Assembly: GCF_003289965.1 (NCBI RefSeq)
Contig: NZ_QMBQ01000003.1
Coordinates: 682,001-746,000 of the forward strand
From: Mesorhizobium atlanticum
GTDB lineage: Bacteria > Pseudomonadota > Alphaproteobacteria > Rhizobiales > Rhizobiaceae
Length of the DNA stretch: 64,000 nucleotides
Direction of reading: 5' to 3'
Shown here: positions 17,631 through 26,370 of the stretch, piece by piece
How positions within the stretch are numbered: the stretch's first letter is position 1
Layout of the letters: every line of letters starts with the position of its first letter
Notes under the pieces: generated by a model
Told to the model about the DNA's origin: nothing
Seen by the model: only the letters and a program-made list of their open reading frames with translations
Databases searched by the model: none
Program-made: the position numbers and the translations under genes

Positions 17631-18701
17631 TCAGTCTTTCTTGTAAAGCAGCCAGCCCTTGCCGGCCCGGCCGGCCGTGGACGAGTGCCTTGTCACGCGG
17701 TTGCGGCCGCCAACCTTGGAACGATAAAGCGCCCGGTCCGCCTTGGTGTAGAGATCTTCGGGGCTTTCCGCTTCCGAGGCCATGCAGATGCCCAGCGATA
17801 CGGTAACGGTGCCGTAGTTCATGCCGGTCTGGCTGCTGGTGAATGGGGTCTGCTCTATCAGTGCGCGGATGCGCTCGGCGATCTCGTACGTGGCGTCCTC
17901 GCTGGCGCCTTCGACGATAAAGGCGAATTCCTCGCCGCCGGTGCGCGCGACGAACATGTCGGAACGCACGCTGGACTGGAATATCTCGGCGATGATCTGC
18001 AGGATCCTGTCGCCAACCGGGTGGCCGTAGCGATCGTTTATGTCCTTGAAGTGATCGATATCGGCGAGGATCAGGGCGTTGAACAGGATGCCGCGGTTGC
18101 TGTTGTAGATCCGGGTGATCTCCTTGTCGAAGGCGCGGCGGTTCCACAGTTGCGTAAGCGGGTCGGTGTCGGCAAGCCGCTTGTATTCCTCGAGCTTCGA
18201 CTTGACGCTTTCAAGCTCGGCCGTCTTTTCGCTGAGCGTGCTGGCGACCAGGCGGCCATGGTCGATCGTCGAGCTGGTGGCGGCCGACATTGCGCCGGCG
18301 ATCTTCTGCAGGAGTTCCTGCGAAAGCAGGCTGCGATTGCTCAGGCCGCTCGAGGTCTCGTCGAGTATGCGGCCGTATTTCTCGATGTGCGAGCGCTCGC
18401 TGCGCAACAGCGCTGCGATATCCTCGAGTTCCTTGGCGACCATCTCGCGGGCATGCTCGACGATGGCCGGACCGTGATGCTGGGGGAAGAAGGTGCGCCC
18501 GATGCCGTCGAGGTCCTCCTGGGTCGGTCGGCTGCTCAACGAGACGACGGCAAGGCTGAGTTCGTGATTGCTGCCGCTGAGCGCCTCGTAGAAGATTTCA
18601 TAATTGCGGGGCAGGCCAAGCACGCCGAGCTGCCGCATCGTCGCCACGACGGTGCTGGCGATGTCGGTATTCCTGTCGATCGGAACGGCTGCCGGCTGCA
18701 T
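17631..18701 (-). CDS. GGDEF-domain diguanylate cyclase
   Basis: The 356-residue protein has a helical, coiled N-terminal half (residues 1-185, no membrane segment or recognised sensor) and a C-terminal GGDEF domain beginning DTDPLTQLWNRRAFD near 188. It contains DIDHFKDINDRYGHPVGD and the active-site loop RTGGEEFAF, the permitted GGEEF form. It should make cyclic di-GMP from two GTP. There is no EAL domain and no RxxD inhibitory site directly before the loop (VRSDMFVARTGGEEF has a possible RSDM, five residues away, which would match an I-site). The input signal is unknown. Confidence 0.93.
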   Translation of the reverse strand: MQPAAVPIDRNTDIASTVVATMRQLGVLGLPRNYEIFYEALSGSNHELSLAVVSLSSRPTQEDLDGIGRTFFPQHHGPAIVEHAREMVAKELEDIAALLRSERSHIEKYGRILDETSSGLSNRSLLSQELLQKIAGAMSAATSSTIDHGRLVASTLSEKTAELESVKSKLEEYKRLADTDPLTQLWNRRAFDKEITRIYNSNRGILFNALILADIDHFKDINDRYGHPVGDRILQIIAEIFQSSVRSDMFVARTGGEEFAFIVEGASEDATYEIAERIRALIEQTPFTSSQTGMNYGTVTVSLGICMASEAESPEDLYTKADRALYRSKVGGRNRVTRHSSTAGRAGKGWLLYKKD

Positions 18702-19023
18702 CTTCTGTTCATTACCCCTTCAGCGCGACCGGAGACCTGCCACCACCGGGTGTCGCGCACACGGGGATTTGTACCGTGACCCAAAATGCGACGGCGCGTC
18801 CCCAACACGACCTTCGCTTGCAGGAAACATAGATGCAGTTGCGCTAAAGTTTCCTTAATGGCCTGCATTTCCGCGATATCTCTACTACCGCAGGATGTAT
18901 GGCCGTGTGAGGCGCAGCTTTTGAAACGCGTCGCTTCGGTGTCGCATTTGCCTGCGCCCAGCCATTTCAAACCTGAAATTCTGTCCGGCAATGGACCGGG
19001 CAGATGGTCGAAGGAGGCCGGAA
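18702..19023. other. Intergenic region between divergent genes
   Basis: The 322 bases separate the divergent GGDEF and GFA genes. I see no convincing small ORF, RNA gene or strong hairpin. It must hold both promoters. A clear ribosome-binding site AAGGAGG (around 19011-19017) belongs to the GFA gene. Confidence 0.5.
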
Positions 19024-19443
19024 ATGGACGACAACCACAGCGGATCGTGCCTGTGCGGGGCGGTGCGTTTCAGGACGAGTGGCCCGTTGCGCGGGGTCGT
19101 GTACTGCCATTGCTCGCAATGTCGCCGGCAGACCGGCCATTTCGTAGCGGCAACCGCCTCCAGGGATGCCGATATCGTCATAGAAGGGGCCGACGCGCTC
19201 AGTTGGTACGGCGCCTCCGACGTGGCGAAGCGCGGCTTTTGCCGAACCTGCGGCTCGCTGCTCTTCTGGAAGCACAACGAATTGGATACGATTTCCATCA
19301 TGGCCGGATCCTTCGACAGGCCGAGTGGCCTCAGGGCCGAAAGCCACATCTTCGTGGGCGACAAGGGCGATTACTATTCGATCGAGGACGGGCTGCCGCA
19401 GTTCGAGAAATCGGCACCGTCGATAAAGGTCGCCGATGGGTGA
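19024..19443 (+). CDS. GFA-family (glutathione-dependent formaldehyde-activating-like) protein
   Basis: The 139-residue protein has the zinc-binding pattern of the family (PF04828): GSCLCGAVRF near residue 7, YCHCSQCRRQTG near 30-42 and FCRTCGSLLFWK near 73-84, giving two CxC/CxxC zinc sites. Members are widely annotated but few have a proven reaction; formaldehyde chemistry should not be assumed. The ATG at 19024 has an excellent ribosome-binding site 7 bases upstream. It lies alone before dgkA. Confidence 0.92.
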   Translation: MDDNHSGSCLCGAVRFRTSGPLRGVVYCHCSQCRRQTGHFVAATASRDADIVIEGADALSWYGASDVAKRGFCRTCGSLLFWKHNELDTISIMAGSFDRPSGLRAESHIFVGDKGDYYSIEDGLPQFEKSAPSIKVADG

Positions 19444-19520
19444 ATTTACGGCGGCTGCCTTATTCCCTTGATCCCGCCATTGCGATATCCCCTGCCGGTG
19501 ACTCGCACAGGGGCAGACGC

Positions 19521-19880
19521 ATGCAGCGGCTGATCGATGCTTTCATCAATTCGGTTCGGGCCTTCCGCAAGTTGGCCGCTCACGAAAAGGCATTTCAGCA
19601 GGAGTTGCTGTTGCTCGCGCTTGCCTTGCCGGCCGGCTGGTTCATCTCGGTCTCCTGGCGCGGCTACGCCCTGCTGATCGGCGCTGTGCTGCTCTTGATC
19701 ATGGTCGAAGTGCTCAACACCGGCATCGAGGCAGCCTGCGACGCGATCTCGCGCGAATTCCACATCGAAATCCAGCTCGCCAAGGACTGCGGCTCGCTGG
19801 CGGTGTTGATTTCGATCGTGATCGCTGGCGGTATCTGGGGCATCGCCGTCATCGAGCGCCTCACCGGCGCGCCGATCTGA
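19521..19880 (+). CDS. dgkA: Diacylglycerol kinase (small prokaryotic type)
   Basis: The 119-residue protein has three membrane segments and the DgkA active-site signature EVLNTGIEAACDAISREFH near residues 68-86. It phosphorylates diacylglycerol to phosphatidate in the inner membrane, recycling lipid released by osmoregulated glucan or lipid modification. The ATG at 19521 opens MQRLIDAFINSVRAFRKLAAHE, typical of the family; longer upstream frames do not match. Confidence 0.95.
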   Translation: MQRLIDAFINSVRAFRKLAAHEKAFQQELLLLALALPAGWFISVSWRGYALLIGAVLLLIMVEVLNTGIEAACDAISREFHIEIQLAKDCGSLAVLISIVIAGGIWGIAVIERLTGAPI

Positions 19881-19890
19881 TCCTCGCGGA

Positions 19891-20490
19891 TCAGGACCCT
19901 GCCTGATCTTCCCTGGCGCGTTCGCGTCCGGCAAAGTGATGGCCGACCAGCCAGGCAATGATTGCGACGATGACGCCGACGCCAAGGGCAATGAGCAGGC
20001 GCTCATGCCGCTCGAACGCCTGGCCCACCATTTCCTCCGCGCCCAGTCCGAAAACATAGCCGATAGCGCTGAACAGGGTCGCCCAGACCGCGGAAGAGAT
20101 GGCATTCAGGATGACGAAGCGCGGCACGGGAACGGTCGACAGGCCGGCGGCGATACCGCCGACCAGCCGCATGCCATAGATGTAGCGGTTGGTCAGCACG
20201 AAAATGTTGGGATGGGTGTTGAGCAGGCGGTAGGCGCGGCTGAAGCCGGGCCGTCTGCGCAGCCTTCTCACATAGCGATGCTCGGCGAAGCTGCGGCCGA
20301 GGGTGAAGAAGAATGTGTCGCCGGCGAAGGCGCCGAGAAAGGCGGCGAGGAGAGTCTGCCACAGCACGAAAACATGTTGATGGGCGAAGAAGCCGCCGAG
20401 GATGGCGGCGCTTTCGCCTTCGGCGACGCACCCCAGGAAGACCGCGATCAGCCCGTATTGCTCGATGAGATGGTGGATGGTCCCGTTCAT
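19891..20490 (-). CDS. DedA-family membrane protein
   Basis: The 199-residue protein has the SNARE-associated/DedA layout: an early re-entrant-like segment GLIAVFLGCVAEGESAAILGGFFAHQ carrying the conserved glutamates, then LGAFAGDTFFFTLGRSFAEH, an FVLTNRYIYGMRLVGGIAAG segment with the conserved arginine, and two C-terminal membrane helices. DedA proteins act in lipid flipping (undecaprenyl phosphate or phospholipid) and membrane potential maintenance. Its ATG overlaps the stop of the upstream DUF1003 gene as ATGA, so the two are translationally coupled. Confidence 0.92.
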   Translation of the reverse strand: MNGTIHHLIEQYGLIAVFLGCVAEGESAAILGGFFAHQHVFVLWQTLLAAFLGAFAGDTFFFTLGRSFAEHRYVRRLRRRPGFSRAYRLLNTHPNIFVLTNRYIYGMRLVGGIAAGLSTVPVPRFVILNAISSAVWATLFSAIGYVFGLGAEEMVGQAFERHERLLIALGVGVIVAIIAWLVGHHFAGRERAREDQAGS

Positions 20491-21050
20491 TCTATGACGG
20501 GCCGCGCCGACAGTTTTTCGTCGATGCGCCTGATCTGTTCGGCCATGCGCAGGATCTCGTCCCGCATGCCGATGATCTCGCTGTGGCGCAGTTCGTCGAG
20601 CTTTTCGTGCAGGGCCATGATCTCGATCTCGGCCTTCAGGTTGACCTCATAGTCGTGCGCCGCGTCGATGCGGTCGCGCTCGGTCTGGCGATTCTGCGAC
20701 ATCATGATCACCGGCGCCTGGATCGCCGCCACCATCGACAGCACCAGGTTGAGGAAGATGAAGGGGTAGGGGTCGAAGGCGTCGCGGGTGAGCAGCCAGG
20801 CATTGCCGGCAGTCCAGAGAGCGAGAAAAGCCAGGAAGCCGAGGATGAAGGACCAGGAGCCGCCGATCCTGGCGATCGTGTCGGCGACGCGATCGCCATA
20901 GGTCTCCTGGAAGGCGACGGCCTTGTTGGTGTCACGCGTGATGGTGGTGCGCTCGAGCGTCGACTGGAGCACGCGGCTCTCGAGTGGACCGAACCCGCCC
21001 GGCTTTCGCTTGAGCAACCGGTTCGCCATGTCCTCGACGATCTTGTTCAT
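20487..21050 (-). CDS. DUF1003 membrane protein
   Basis: The 187-residue protein carries two membrane helices (SWSFILGFLAFLALWTAGNAWLL and PYPFIFLNLVLSMVAAIQAPVIM, residues 85-140) with the DUF1003 signature FDPYPFIFLNLVLSM and MMSQNRQTERDR. A charged coiled helix closes it. Function is unknown; members are found near ion-transport genes in some species. The ATG at 21048-21050 has the ribosome-binding site GGAGAGG. The gene is first in a two-gene unit with the DedA gene. Confidence 0.92.
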   Translation of the reverse strand: MNKIVEDMANRLLKRKPGGFGPLESRVLQSTLERTTITRDTNKAVAFQETYGDRVADTIARIGGSWSFILGFLAFLALWTAGNAWLLTRDAFDPYPFIFLNLVLSMVAAIQAPVIMMSQNRQTERDRIDAAHDYEVNLKAEIEIMALHEKLDELRHSEIIGMRDEILRMAEQIRRIDEKLSARPVIE

Positions 21051-21141
21051 TGGTCCTCTCCTTAGGCAGAGCATCGATAGACGTAGAGGCTGCCGGGCCG
21101 GACGTGAAGTGCTAGATTGCGGCGAACAGGCGAGGGCAAAG

Positions 21142-21855
21142 ATGCTCGATTTCCAGAAAATCCATGCACGGGCGGCAAAGCGCAAGGGCGGGGAGGTTGT
21201 GCTGGCGCCGCTGCTTGGTCCTGCGCCCGACAACAAGGCGGTGGCGAAAGTTCCGGACGATCGCATTCTCTCCACAATGGCCGAGCGCATTTTCGCCGCC
21301 GGCTTCGTATGGCGCGTCATCGAGCAGAAATGGCCCGGCTTCGAGGAAGCGTTCCTCGGTTTCGAGCCGAAGCGGCTTTTGTTCCAGCCGGACGACTACT
21401 GGCACGAGCTGGCGTCCGACAGCCGCATCGTGCGCAACCCCCAGAAGATCAAGTCGGTGCGCGACAATGCCGCCTTCGTCGATCGCGTCTCGAAGGAGCA
21501 TGGCAGTTTCGGCAAATTCATCGCCGCCTGGCCGGCGGACGATCAGGTCGGCCTGACCGCGTATCTGGCCAAGCATGGCAGCCGGCTAGGCGGCAACACG
21601 GGTCAGTATTTCCTGCGCTGGCTCGAATGGGACACGTTCGTCGTCTCCACCGACATGGCGGCAGCCTTGCGCGATGCCGGCCTCGATATCGCCGAGAACC
21701 CGACCTCGAAAAGGGACCTCGACAAGATCCAGGCGCAGATAAACCAATGGTCGGCCGAGACCGGCCTGCCGCGCCGCCACATCTCGCGCATCCTGGCGAT
21801 GTCGATCGGCGAGAACCGGTCGGCTGAGGCATTGCGCGAGTATATGGGCGACTAG
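21142..21855 (+). CDS. Divergent DNA-3-methyladenine glycosylase I (Tag-like)
   Basis: The 237-residue protein has helix-rich blocks that resemble the Tag fold: ILSTMAERIFAAGFVWRVIEQKWPGFEEAFLGF, RIVRNPQKIKSVRDNAAFV (as in the Tag segment I.N..KI.A...NA), FVVSTDMAAALRDAG and a C-terminal HISRILAMSIG. It lacks the N-terminal cysteine and zinc ligands of E. coli Tag, so it belongs to a divergent branch and base specificity is uncertain. I chose the ATG at 21142 (MLDFQKIHARAAKR), divergent from the DUF1003 gene. Confidence 0.65.
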   Translation: MLDFQKIHARAAKRKGGEVVLAPLLGPAPDNKAVAKVPDDRILSTMAERIFAAGFVWRVIEQKWPGFEEAFLGFEPKRLLFQPDDYWHELASDSRIVRNPQKIKSVRDNAAFVDRVSKEHGSFGKFIAAWPADDQVGLTAYLAKHGSRLGGNTGQYFLRWLEWDTFVVSTDMAAALRDAGLDIAENPTSKRDLDKIQAQINQWSAETGLPRRHISRILAMSIGENRSAEALREYMGD

Positions 21856-21863
21856 CGGTTGGG

Positions 21864-21892
21864 ATAGGATCGGCTTTGCCGATCGATCCTAT
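21864..21892 (+). terminator. Hairpin after the Tag-like gene
   Basis: ATAGGATC pairs perfectly with GATCCTAT, and the inner GGC...GCC can add pairs. It follows the stop codon by 9 bases, with only a weak TTT tail, so termination is plausible but not strong. Confidence 0.45.
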
Positions 21893-21946
21893 TTGGCACA
21901 AGCAATCGCCATTGCGGGGCGAATTCTGCCACGCTACATCCGTTGC

Positions 21947-23626
21947 ATGACCAAGACCGCTCCCGATATCCTGCGCATCGCCGTCGCCCAGCTGAACCCG
22001 ACTGTCGGCGATGTCGCCGGCAATCTGGCAAAAGCGCGTGAGGCGAGGGCGGACGCGGCGCGGCAGGGCGCCGATCTGGTGCTCTATACCGAGCTCTTCC
22101 TCGCCGGCTATCCGCCGGAAGACCTGGTGCTGAAGCCTTCCTTCCTGAAGGCCTGCGAGAAAGCGGCCGAGGATTTCGCCAAGGACACGGCCGATGGCGG
22201 GCCTGGCGTCATCATCGGCACGCCGCTGAAGCGCAAGACCGGCACGCATAACTCCATCGTCTTCGCCGACGGCGGCAAGATCATCGCTGAGCGCTACAAG
22301 CTCGATCTGCCGAATTACGGCGAATTCGACGAGAAGCGCGTCTTCCAGGCCGGTCCGGAACTGCAGGGTCCGGTCAATTTCCGCGGCGTGCGCATCGGCG
22401 TCCCGATCTGCGAGGACATCTGGGGCGATATCGCGGTTTGCGAGACGCTGGCCGAAAGCGGCGCCGAGATCCTGCTGGTGCCGAACGGCTCGCCCTATTA
22501 CCGCGCCAAGATCGATGTCCGCCACCAGGTCGTGATCCGCCAGGTCATCGAAACCGGCCTGCCGATGATCTATGCCAACCAGCTCGGCGGCCAGGACGAG
22601 CTGATCTTCGACGGTGCCTCGTTCGCCATCGGGGCCGACAAGACGCTGGCCTTCCAGATGAGCCAGTTCGAGGACGCGGTCGACGTCACCACCTGGAAAA
22701 GAAAGGGAGATACCTGGGTCTGCTCGGAAGGCCCGATGTCGAAGATCCCGGAGCGGGAAGAGGCCGACTACCGGGCCTGCATGCTCGGCCTGCGCGACTA
22801 CGTCAACAAGAATGGTTTCAAGAACGTCGTGCTCGGTCTCTCCGGCGGCATCGACTCGGCGATCTGCGCGGCTCTGGCCGTCGATGCGCTGGGCGAAGAG
22901 CGATTGCGCACCGTTATGATGCCCTATCGCTACACGTCGAAGGATTCGCTGAAGGATGCCGAGGACTGCGCGCGCGCGCTCGGCTGTCGCTATGACATCG
23001 TGCCGATCTCCGAGCCGGTTGAAGGCTTCAAGCATGCGCTGACGCAGCTCTTCGAGGGCACCCAGGAAGGCATCACCGAGGAGAACCTGCAGAGCCGCGC
23101 GCGCGGCACGATCCTGATGGCAATCTCCAACAAGTTCGGCTCGATGGTGGTCACCACGGGCAACAAGAGCGAGATGTCGGTCGGCTACGCCACGCTTTAC
23201 GGCGACATGAATGGCGGCTTCAACCCGATCAAGGATCTCTACAAGATGCAGGTTTACGCGCTGTCGCGCTGGCGCAATTCGCATGTGCCGCCGGGCGCGC
23301 TCGGTCCTTCCGGCGAGGTCATTCCGAAGAACATCATCGACAAGGCGCCCTCAGCGGAGCTCCGCGAGAACCAGACCGACCAGGATTCGCTACCGCCCTA
23401 TCCAGTGCTGGACGACATTCTCGAATGCCTGGTCGAGAACGAGATGAGCGTGGACGACATCGTCGCGCGCGGCCACGACCGCGCCACGGTCACCCGCGTC
23501 GAGCACCTGCTCTACATCGCCGAATACAAGCGCCGGCAAGCTGCGCCCGGCGTGAAGATCACGCGGAAGAATTTCGGCCGCGACCGCCGCTATCCGATCA
23601 CCAACCGGTTCCGCGACCGCGGCTAG
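21947..23626 (+). CDS. nadE: Glutamine-dependent NAD+ synthetase
   Basis: The 559-residue protein fuses an N-terminal nitrilase-type glutaminase (residues 1-255; Glu in YTELFLAGYPPED, Lys in ERYKLDLPNYGEFDE, Cys in GVPICEDIWGD) to an NAD synthase domain with the pyrophosphate-binding loop LGLSGGIDSAI near residue 296 and TTGNKSEMSVGY. It amidates deamido-NAD+ using glutamine as the last step of NAD synthesis. The ATG at 21947 gives the usual start (TKTAPDILRIAVAQLN). A GNAT gene follows after 7 bases, probably in the same transcript. Confidence 0.97.
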   Translation: MTKTAPDILRIAVAQLNPTVGDVAGNLAKAREARADAARQGADLVLYTELFLAGYPPEDLVLKPSFLKACEKAAEDFAKDTADGGPGVIIGTPLKRKTGTHNSIVFADGGKIIAERYKLDLPNYGEFDEKRVFQAGPELQGPVNFRGVRIGVPICEDIWGDIAVCETLAESGAEILLVPNGSPYYRAKIDVRHQVVIRQVIETGLPMIYANQLGGQDELIFDGASFAIGADKTLAFQMSQFEDAVDVTTWKRKGDTWVCSEGPMSKIPEREEADYRACMLGLRDYVNKNGFKNVVLGLSGGIDSAICAALAVDALGEERLRTVMMPYRYTSKDSLKDAEDCARALGCRYDIVPISEPVEGFKHALTQLFEGTQEGITEENLQSRARGTILMAISNKFGSMVVTTGNKSEMSVGYATLYGDMNGGFNPIKDLYKMQVYALSRWRNSHVPPGALGPSGEVIPKNIIDKAPSAELRENQTDQDSLPPYPVLDDILECLVENEMSVDDIVARGHDRATVTRVEHLLYIAEYKRRQAAPGVKITRKNFGRDRRYPITNRFRDRG

Positions 23627-23633
23627 CCTTCGC

Positions 23634-24047
23634 ATGCGAGACGTCGAAATCAGTTTCGACCCGTCGCGGATCGATTTCCGGGCGACCTCCGACCAGCTCA
23701 TGCAAAGCTATTGGGGAGTGTCGCGAACCGACGAGGCCAACCGCCGCGCCTTCGACAACTCGCTCTGCGCCGGCGCCTATCTTGATGGCGAGCAGGTCGG
23801 CTTCGCCCGCGCGATCACCGACTACACGATCTTTGCCTATATCGCCGACGTCATCATCTGGCCCCAGCATCGCGGGCTGGGGATCGGCAAGCGGCTCGTC
23901 CAGGCGCTGATCGATCACCCCGAGGTCAGGACCGTCGCGCATTGGAGTCTCTCGACCGACGACGCCCACAGCCTCTACGAGAAGTTCGGATTCAAGGCGT
24001 CGACCGACGGACGCTACATGCGGCTGGACCGCCAGCCGGCAGCTTGA
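23634..24047 (+). CDS. GNAT-family N-acetyltransferase
   Basis: A 137-residue single-domain GNAT. The acetyl-CoA loop is visible as IIWPQHRGLGIGKRLVQALIDH near residues 75-96 (Q/RxxGxG/A), followed by the C-terminal YEKFGFKAS hairpin. The target is unknown. The ATG at 23634 lies 7 bases after the nadE stop, so it is likely read from the nadE transcript. Confidence 0.9.
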   Translation: MRDVEISFDPSRIDFRATSDQLMQSYWGVSRTDEANRRAFDNSLCAGAYLDGEQVGFARAITDYTIFAYIADVIIWPQHRGLGIGKRLVQALIDHPEVRTVAHWSLSTDDAHSLYEKFGFKASTDGRYMRLDRQPAA

Positions 24048-24294
24048 GGGCTTATTTGCGCGTCGCGTCGAATCGGATCCAGGTGACGCGCTTTAAGTCT
24101 TTGTTTTGACGCATGTCGTCGTCCCAGAACCGCCGCACACTTCTGGGCGACACGCATATGCCCGCACAACCCGCCGTTGTTGCAAATCCGTCGCAGTGGT
24201 TGGGCCAAATGGCGTTTTGACGATAGGCCGGCTTGGCGATCGGGTGACGCCTCCCTATAAGAGCTTCTCCGCGATTCCCTTCCGGGAGGACCGT

Positions 24295-24336
24295 ATGGCA
24301 GGATTTGACATCGTTATGCGAGGCCGCGAAGCCTAG
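24295..24336 (+). CDS. Putative 13-residue leader peptide
   Basis: The short frame codes MAGFDIVMRGREA and stops with TAG. It is preceded by GGGAGGA at 24284-24290, a near-perfect Shine-Dalgarno with a 4-base spacer, stronger than that of most genes here. It ends 9 bases before an 11-bp hairpin and 190 bases before the ABC exporter gene. I do not recognise the peptide; translation is inferred from the ribosome-binding site. Confidence 0.45.
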   Translation: MAGFDIVMRGREA

Positions 24337-24345
24337 GTCTGCTTG

Positions 24346-24372
24346 GGCTTTCCGAAGATTTTTCGGAGAGCC
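24346..24372 (+). promoter_or_regulatory. Hairpin directly after the leader ORF
   Basis: GGCTTTCCGAA, loop GATTT, TTCGGAGAGCC: 11 pairs with one G-T wobble, starting 9 bases after the leader stop codon. A ribosome paused at the end of the leader ORF would cover its base. No T-run follows, so it is probably not a simple terminator. Confidence 0.45.
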
Positions 24373-24528
24373 GGACGCAGGACAGGCACTTGCCGCTGCC
24401 GGTCGCCGCCTTTGGGCGGACGGCCTACCATACTGAACCTCCCGTTTTCCAAGGCGCCGCAAGGCCCGGACGCGGGTTTTCCAATTTGATTTTACCGGGA
24501 CCGGGCTCTTTCGCGCCCGGATGACATA

Positions 24529-26334
24529 ATGGCTCGTTTCAAAATCGATCTGCGCGCCGGCGCCTTTCGCAGTGTGCTCGGCTTCACCTTCAGCCACTGG
24601 CGGCGCCAGCCGTGGCGGCTTTCGCTCATCATGGGCGCCTTCCTGCTCTCGACGCTGGCCGACGTGCTGACACCCTTCTATTCCGGCCGGCTGGTCGATG
24701 CAGTCGCCAGCGGCGCCGGAACCGACGCGGTTGCATGGAATGCGGCGATGGCGGCGTTCTCGATCCTGATGGCGCTGGCGCTGGCAGGCGTCGTGCTGCG
24801 CAATGCCGCCTTCCTGTGGATCGTCGAGCTGACGCTGAAGATGATGTCGGACATTGCCGCCGACGCCTTCCACCGCGTGCAGCGCTTCTCGACGGACTGG
24901 CACGCCAACAGCTTCGCCGGATCGACGGTGCGCAAGATCACGCGCGGCATGTGGGCGCTGGACCTGCTCAACGACACGATCCTGATCGCGCTTTTGCCGT
25001 CGGTCGTGATGCTTGTCGGCTCGACGCTGCTGCTCGGCTGGTTCTGGCCGCTGATGGGGGCTGTGGTGGCGGCCGGCTCGGTGCTGTTCATCGCGGTCAC
25101 GGCGATGTTGTCGCTCGGCTATGTCGCGCCTGCCGCGCGGCTCGCCAACAGCTGGGACACGCGGCTGGGCGGCGCGCTGGCGGATGCAGTGAGCTGCAAC
25201 GCCGTCGTCAAAGGCTTCGGCGCGGAAGCTCGCGAGGAAGCGCGGCTGGCACGCGTCGTCGCCAAATGGCGTCTGCGCACAGGCCGCACCTGGATGCGCG
25301 GCACCGCCAACGGCACCACGCAAGGGGTGCTGCTGCTGGTGATGCGGGCAGCTGTCATCGGTCTTGCCCTCATGCTTTGGGCCTGGGGCCAGGCGAGAGC
25401 CGGCGACGTCGCTTTCGTGCTCACCTCGTTCTTCGTGCTGCAGGGCTATCTGCGCGACATCGGCACGCATATCCGCAACCTGCAGCGCTCGATCAACGAC
25501 ATGGAGGAACTGGTCGATTTCCAGTCCGAGCCGCTCGGCATCGAGGACCGGCCCGGCGCCCGGCCGATCCGGATCACCGATGGGTGCGTCGCCTTCGACA
25601 AGGTGACGTTCCACTACGGCAATCATCTTCTGCCGCTCTACCGCGATTTCTCGGTCGACATCGCGGCTGGCGAGCGCATCGGACTGGTCGGGCATTCAGG
25701 CTCGGGCAAGACGACCTTCGTCAAGCTGATCCAGCGGCTCTATGACGTGAACGCCGGGCGGATCCTGATCGACGGGCAGGACATCTCGCAGGTCGAGCAG
25801 GCGTCGCTGCGCAGCCAGATCGCCATCGTCCAGCAGGAGCCGATCCTGTTCCACCGTTCGCTTGCCGAGAACATCGCCTATGCCAGGCCCGGCGCCAGCC
25901 AGGCCGAGATCGAGCATGCCGCCAGGCTGGCCAGCGCCCATGATTTCATCACCAACTTTCCCAAGGGCTACGGAACCCTGGTCGGCGAGCGTGGCGTGAA
26001 ATTGTCGGGTGGCGAGCGCCAGCGCGTGGCGATCGCCCGCGCCTTCCTGGCGGATGCGCGCATCCTGATCCTGGACGAGGCGACATCGAGCCTCGATTCG
26101 GAATCGGAAGTGCTGATCCAGAAGGCGATGGAGCGGCTGATGGTGGGGCGCACGACCCTTGTCATCGCGCACCGGCTCTCGACCGTGCGGGCGCTCGACC
26201 GGCTGCTGGTCTTCGACCGAGGCCGTATCGCCGAAGAGGGTTCGCATGAAGAGCTGATCCGCTTCAATGGCGGCATCTACCGGCGGCTGTTCGAGCGTCA
26301 GGCGCTCGAATTGACCAAGGGTCTCGTCGCCTGA
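24529..26334 (+). CDS. ABC exporter half-transporter (fused membrane and ATPase domains)
   Basis: The 601-residue protein has six membrane segments in residues 20-320 (ABC_membrane type I exporter) and a C-terminal ATPase: Walker A GHSGSGKTTFVKL near 387, Q-loop QQEPILFH, signature KLSGGERQRVAIARAFL, Walker B ILILDEATSSLDS and the switch histidine in IAHRLSTVR. It should act as a homodimer or heterodimer exporting lipid, peptide or drug. The ATG at 24529 has no visible Shine-Dalgarno and the region before it is in a GC hairpin, so translation may be controlled by the leader. Confidence 0.93.
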   Translation: MARFKIDLRAGAFRSVLGFTFSHWRRQPWRLSLIMGAFLLSTLADVLTPFYSGRLVDAVASGAGTDAVAWNAAMAAFSILMALALAGVVLRNAAFLWIVELTLKMMSDIAADAFHRVQRFSTDWHANSFAGSTVRKITRGMWALDLLNDTILIALLPSVVMLVGSTLLLGWFWPLMGAVVAAGSVLFIAVTAMLSLGYVAPAARLANSWDTRLGGALADAVSCNAVVKGFGAEAREEARLARVVAKWRLRTGRTWMRGTANGTTQGVLLLVMRAAVIGLALMLWAWGQARAGDVAFVLTSFFVLQGYLRDIGTHIRNLQRSINDMEELVDFQSEPLGIEDRPGARPIRITDGCVAFDKVTFHYGNHLLPLYRDFSVDIAAGERIGLVGHSGSGKTTFVKLIQRLYDVNAGRILIDGQDISQVEQASLRSQIAIVQQEPILFHRSLAENIAYARPGASQAEIEHAARLASAHDFITNFPKGYGTLVGERGVKLSGGERQRVAIARAFLADARILILDEATSSLDSESEVLIQKAMERLMVGRTTLVIAHRLSTVRALDRLLVFDRGRIAEEGSHEELIRFNGGIYRRLFERQALELTKGLVA

Positions 26335-26340
26335 GGACAA

Positions 26341-26370
26341 GACTGCGCCCGGCCTCGGCCGGGCGCAGTC
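26341..26370 (+). terminator. Strong hairpin after the ABC exporter gene
   Basis: GACTGCGCCCGGCC and GGCCGGGCGCAGTC are perfect complements separated by two bases, giving an effective 13-bp GC stem that begins 6 bases after the stop codon. It has no T-run. Confidence 0.7.

Larger units (their letters stand above)
24048..24528 (+). promoter_or_regulatory. Long structured leader region before the ABC exporter gene
   Basis: This 481-base gap holds more than promoters: a 13-codon ORF with a strong ribosome-binding site (24295-24336), an 11-bp hairpin (24346-24372), further GC hairpins, and a 6-bp GC hairpin (24501-24520) ending 8 bases before the exporter start codon. CCGGGC at 24501-24506 can pair with GCCCGG at 24464-24469 or at 24515-24520, so two mutually exclusive structures are possible. 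The first half (24048-24280) shows nothing clear. Confidence 0.5.
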
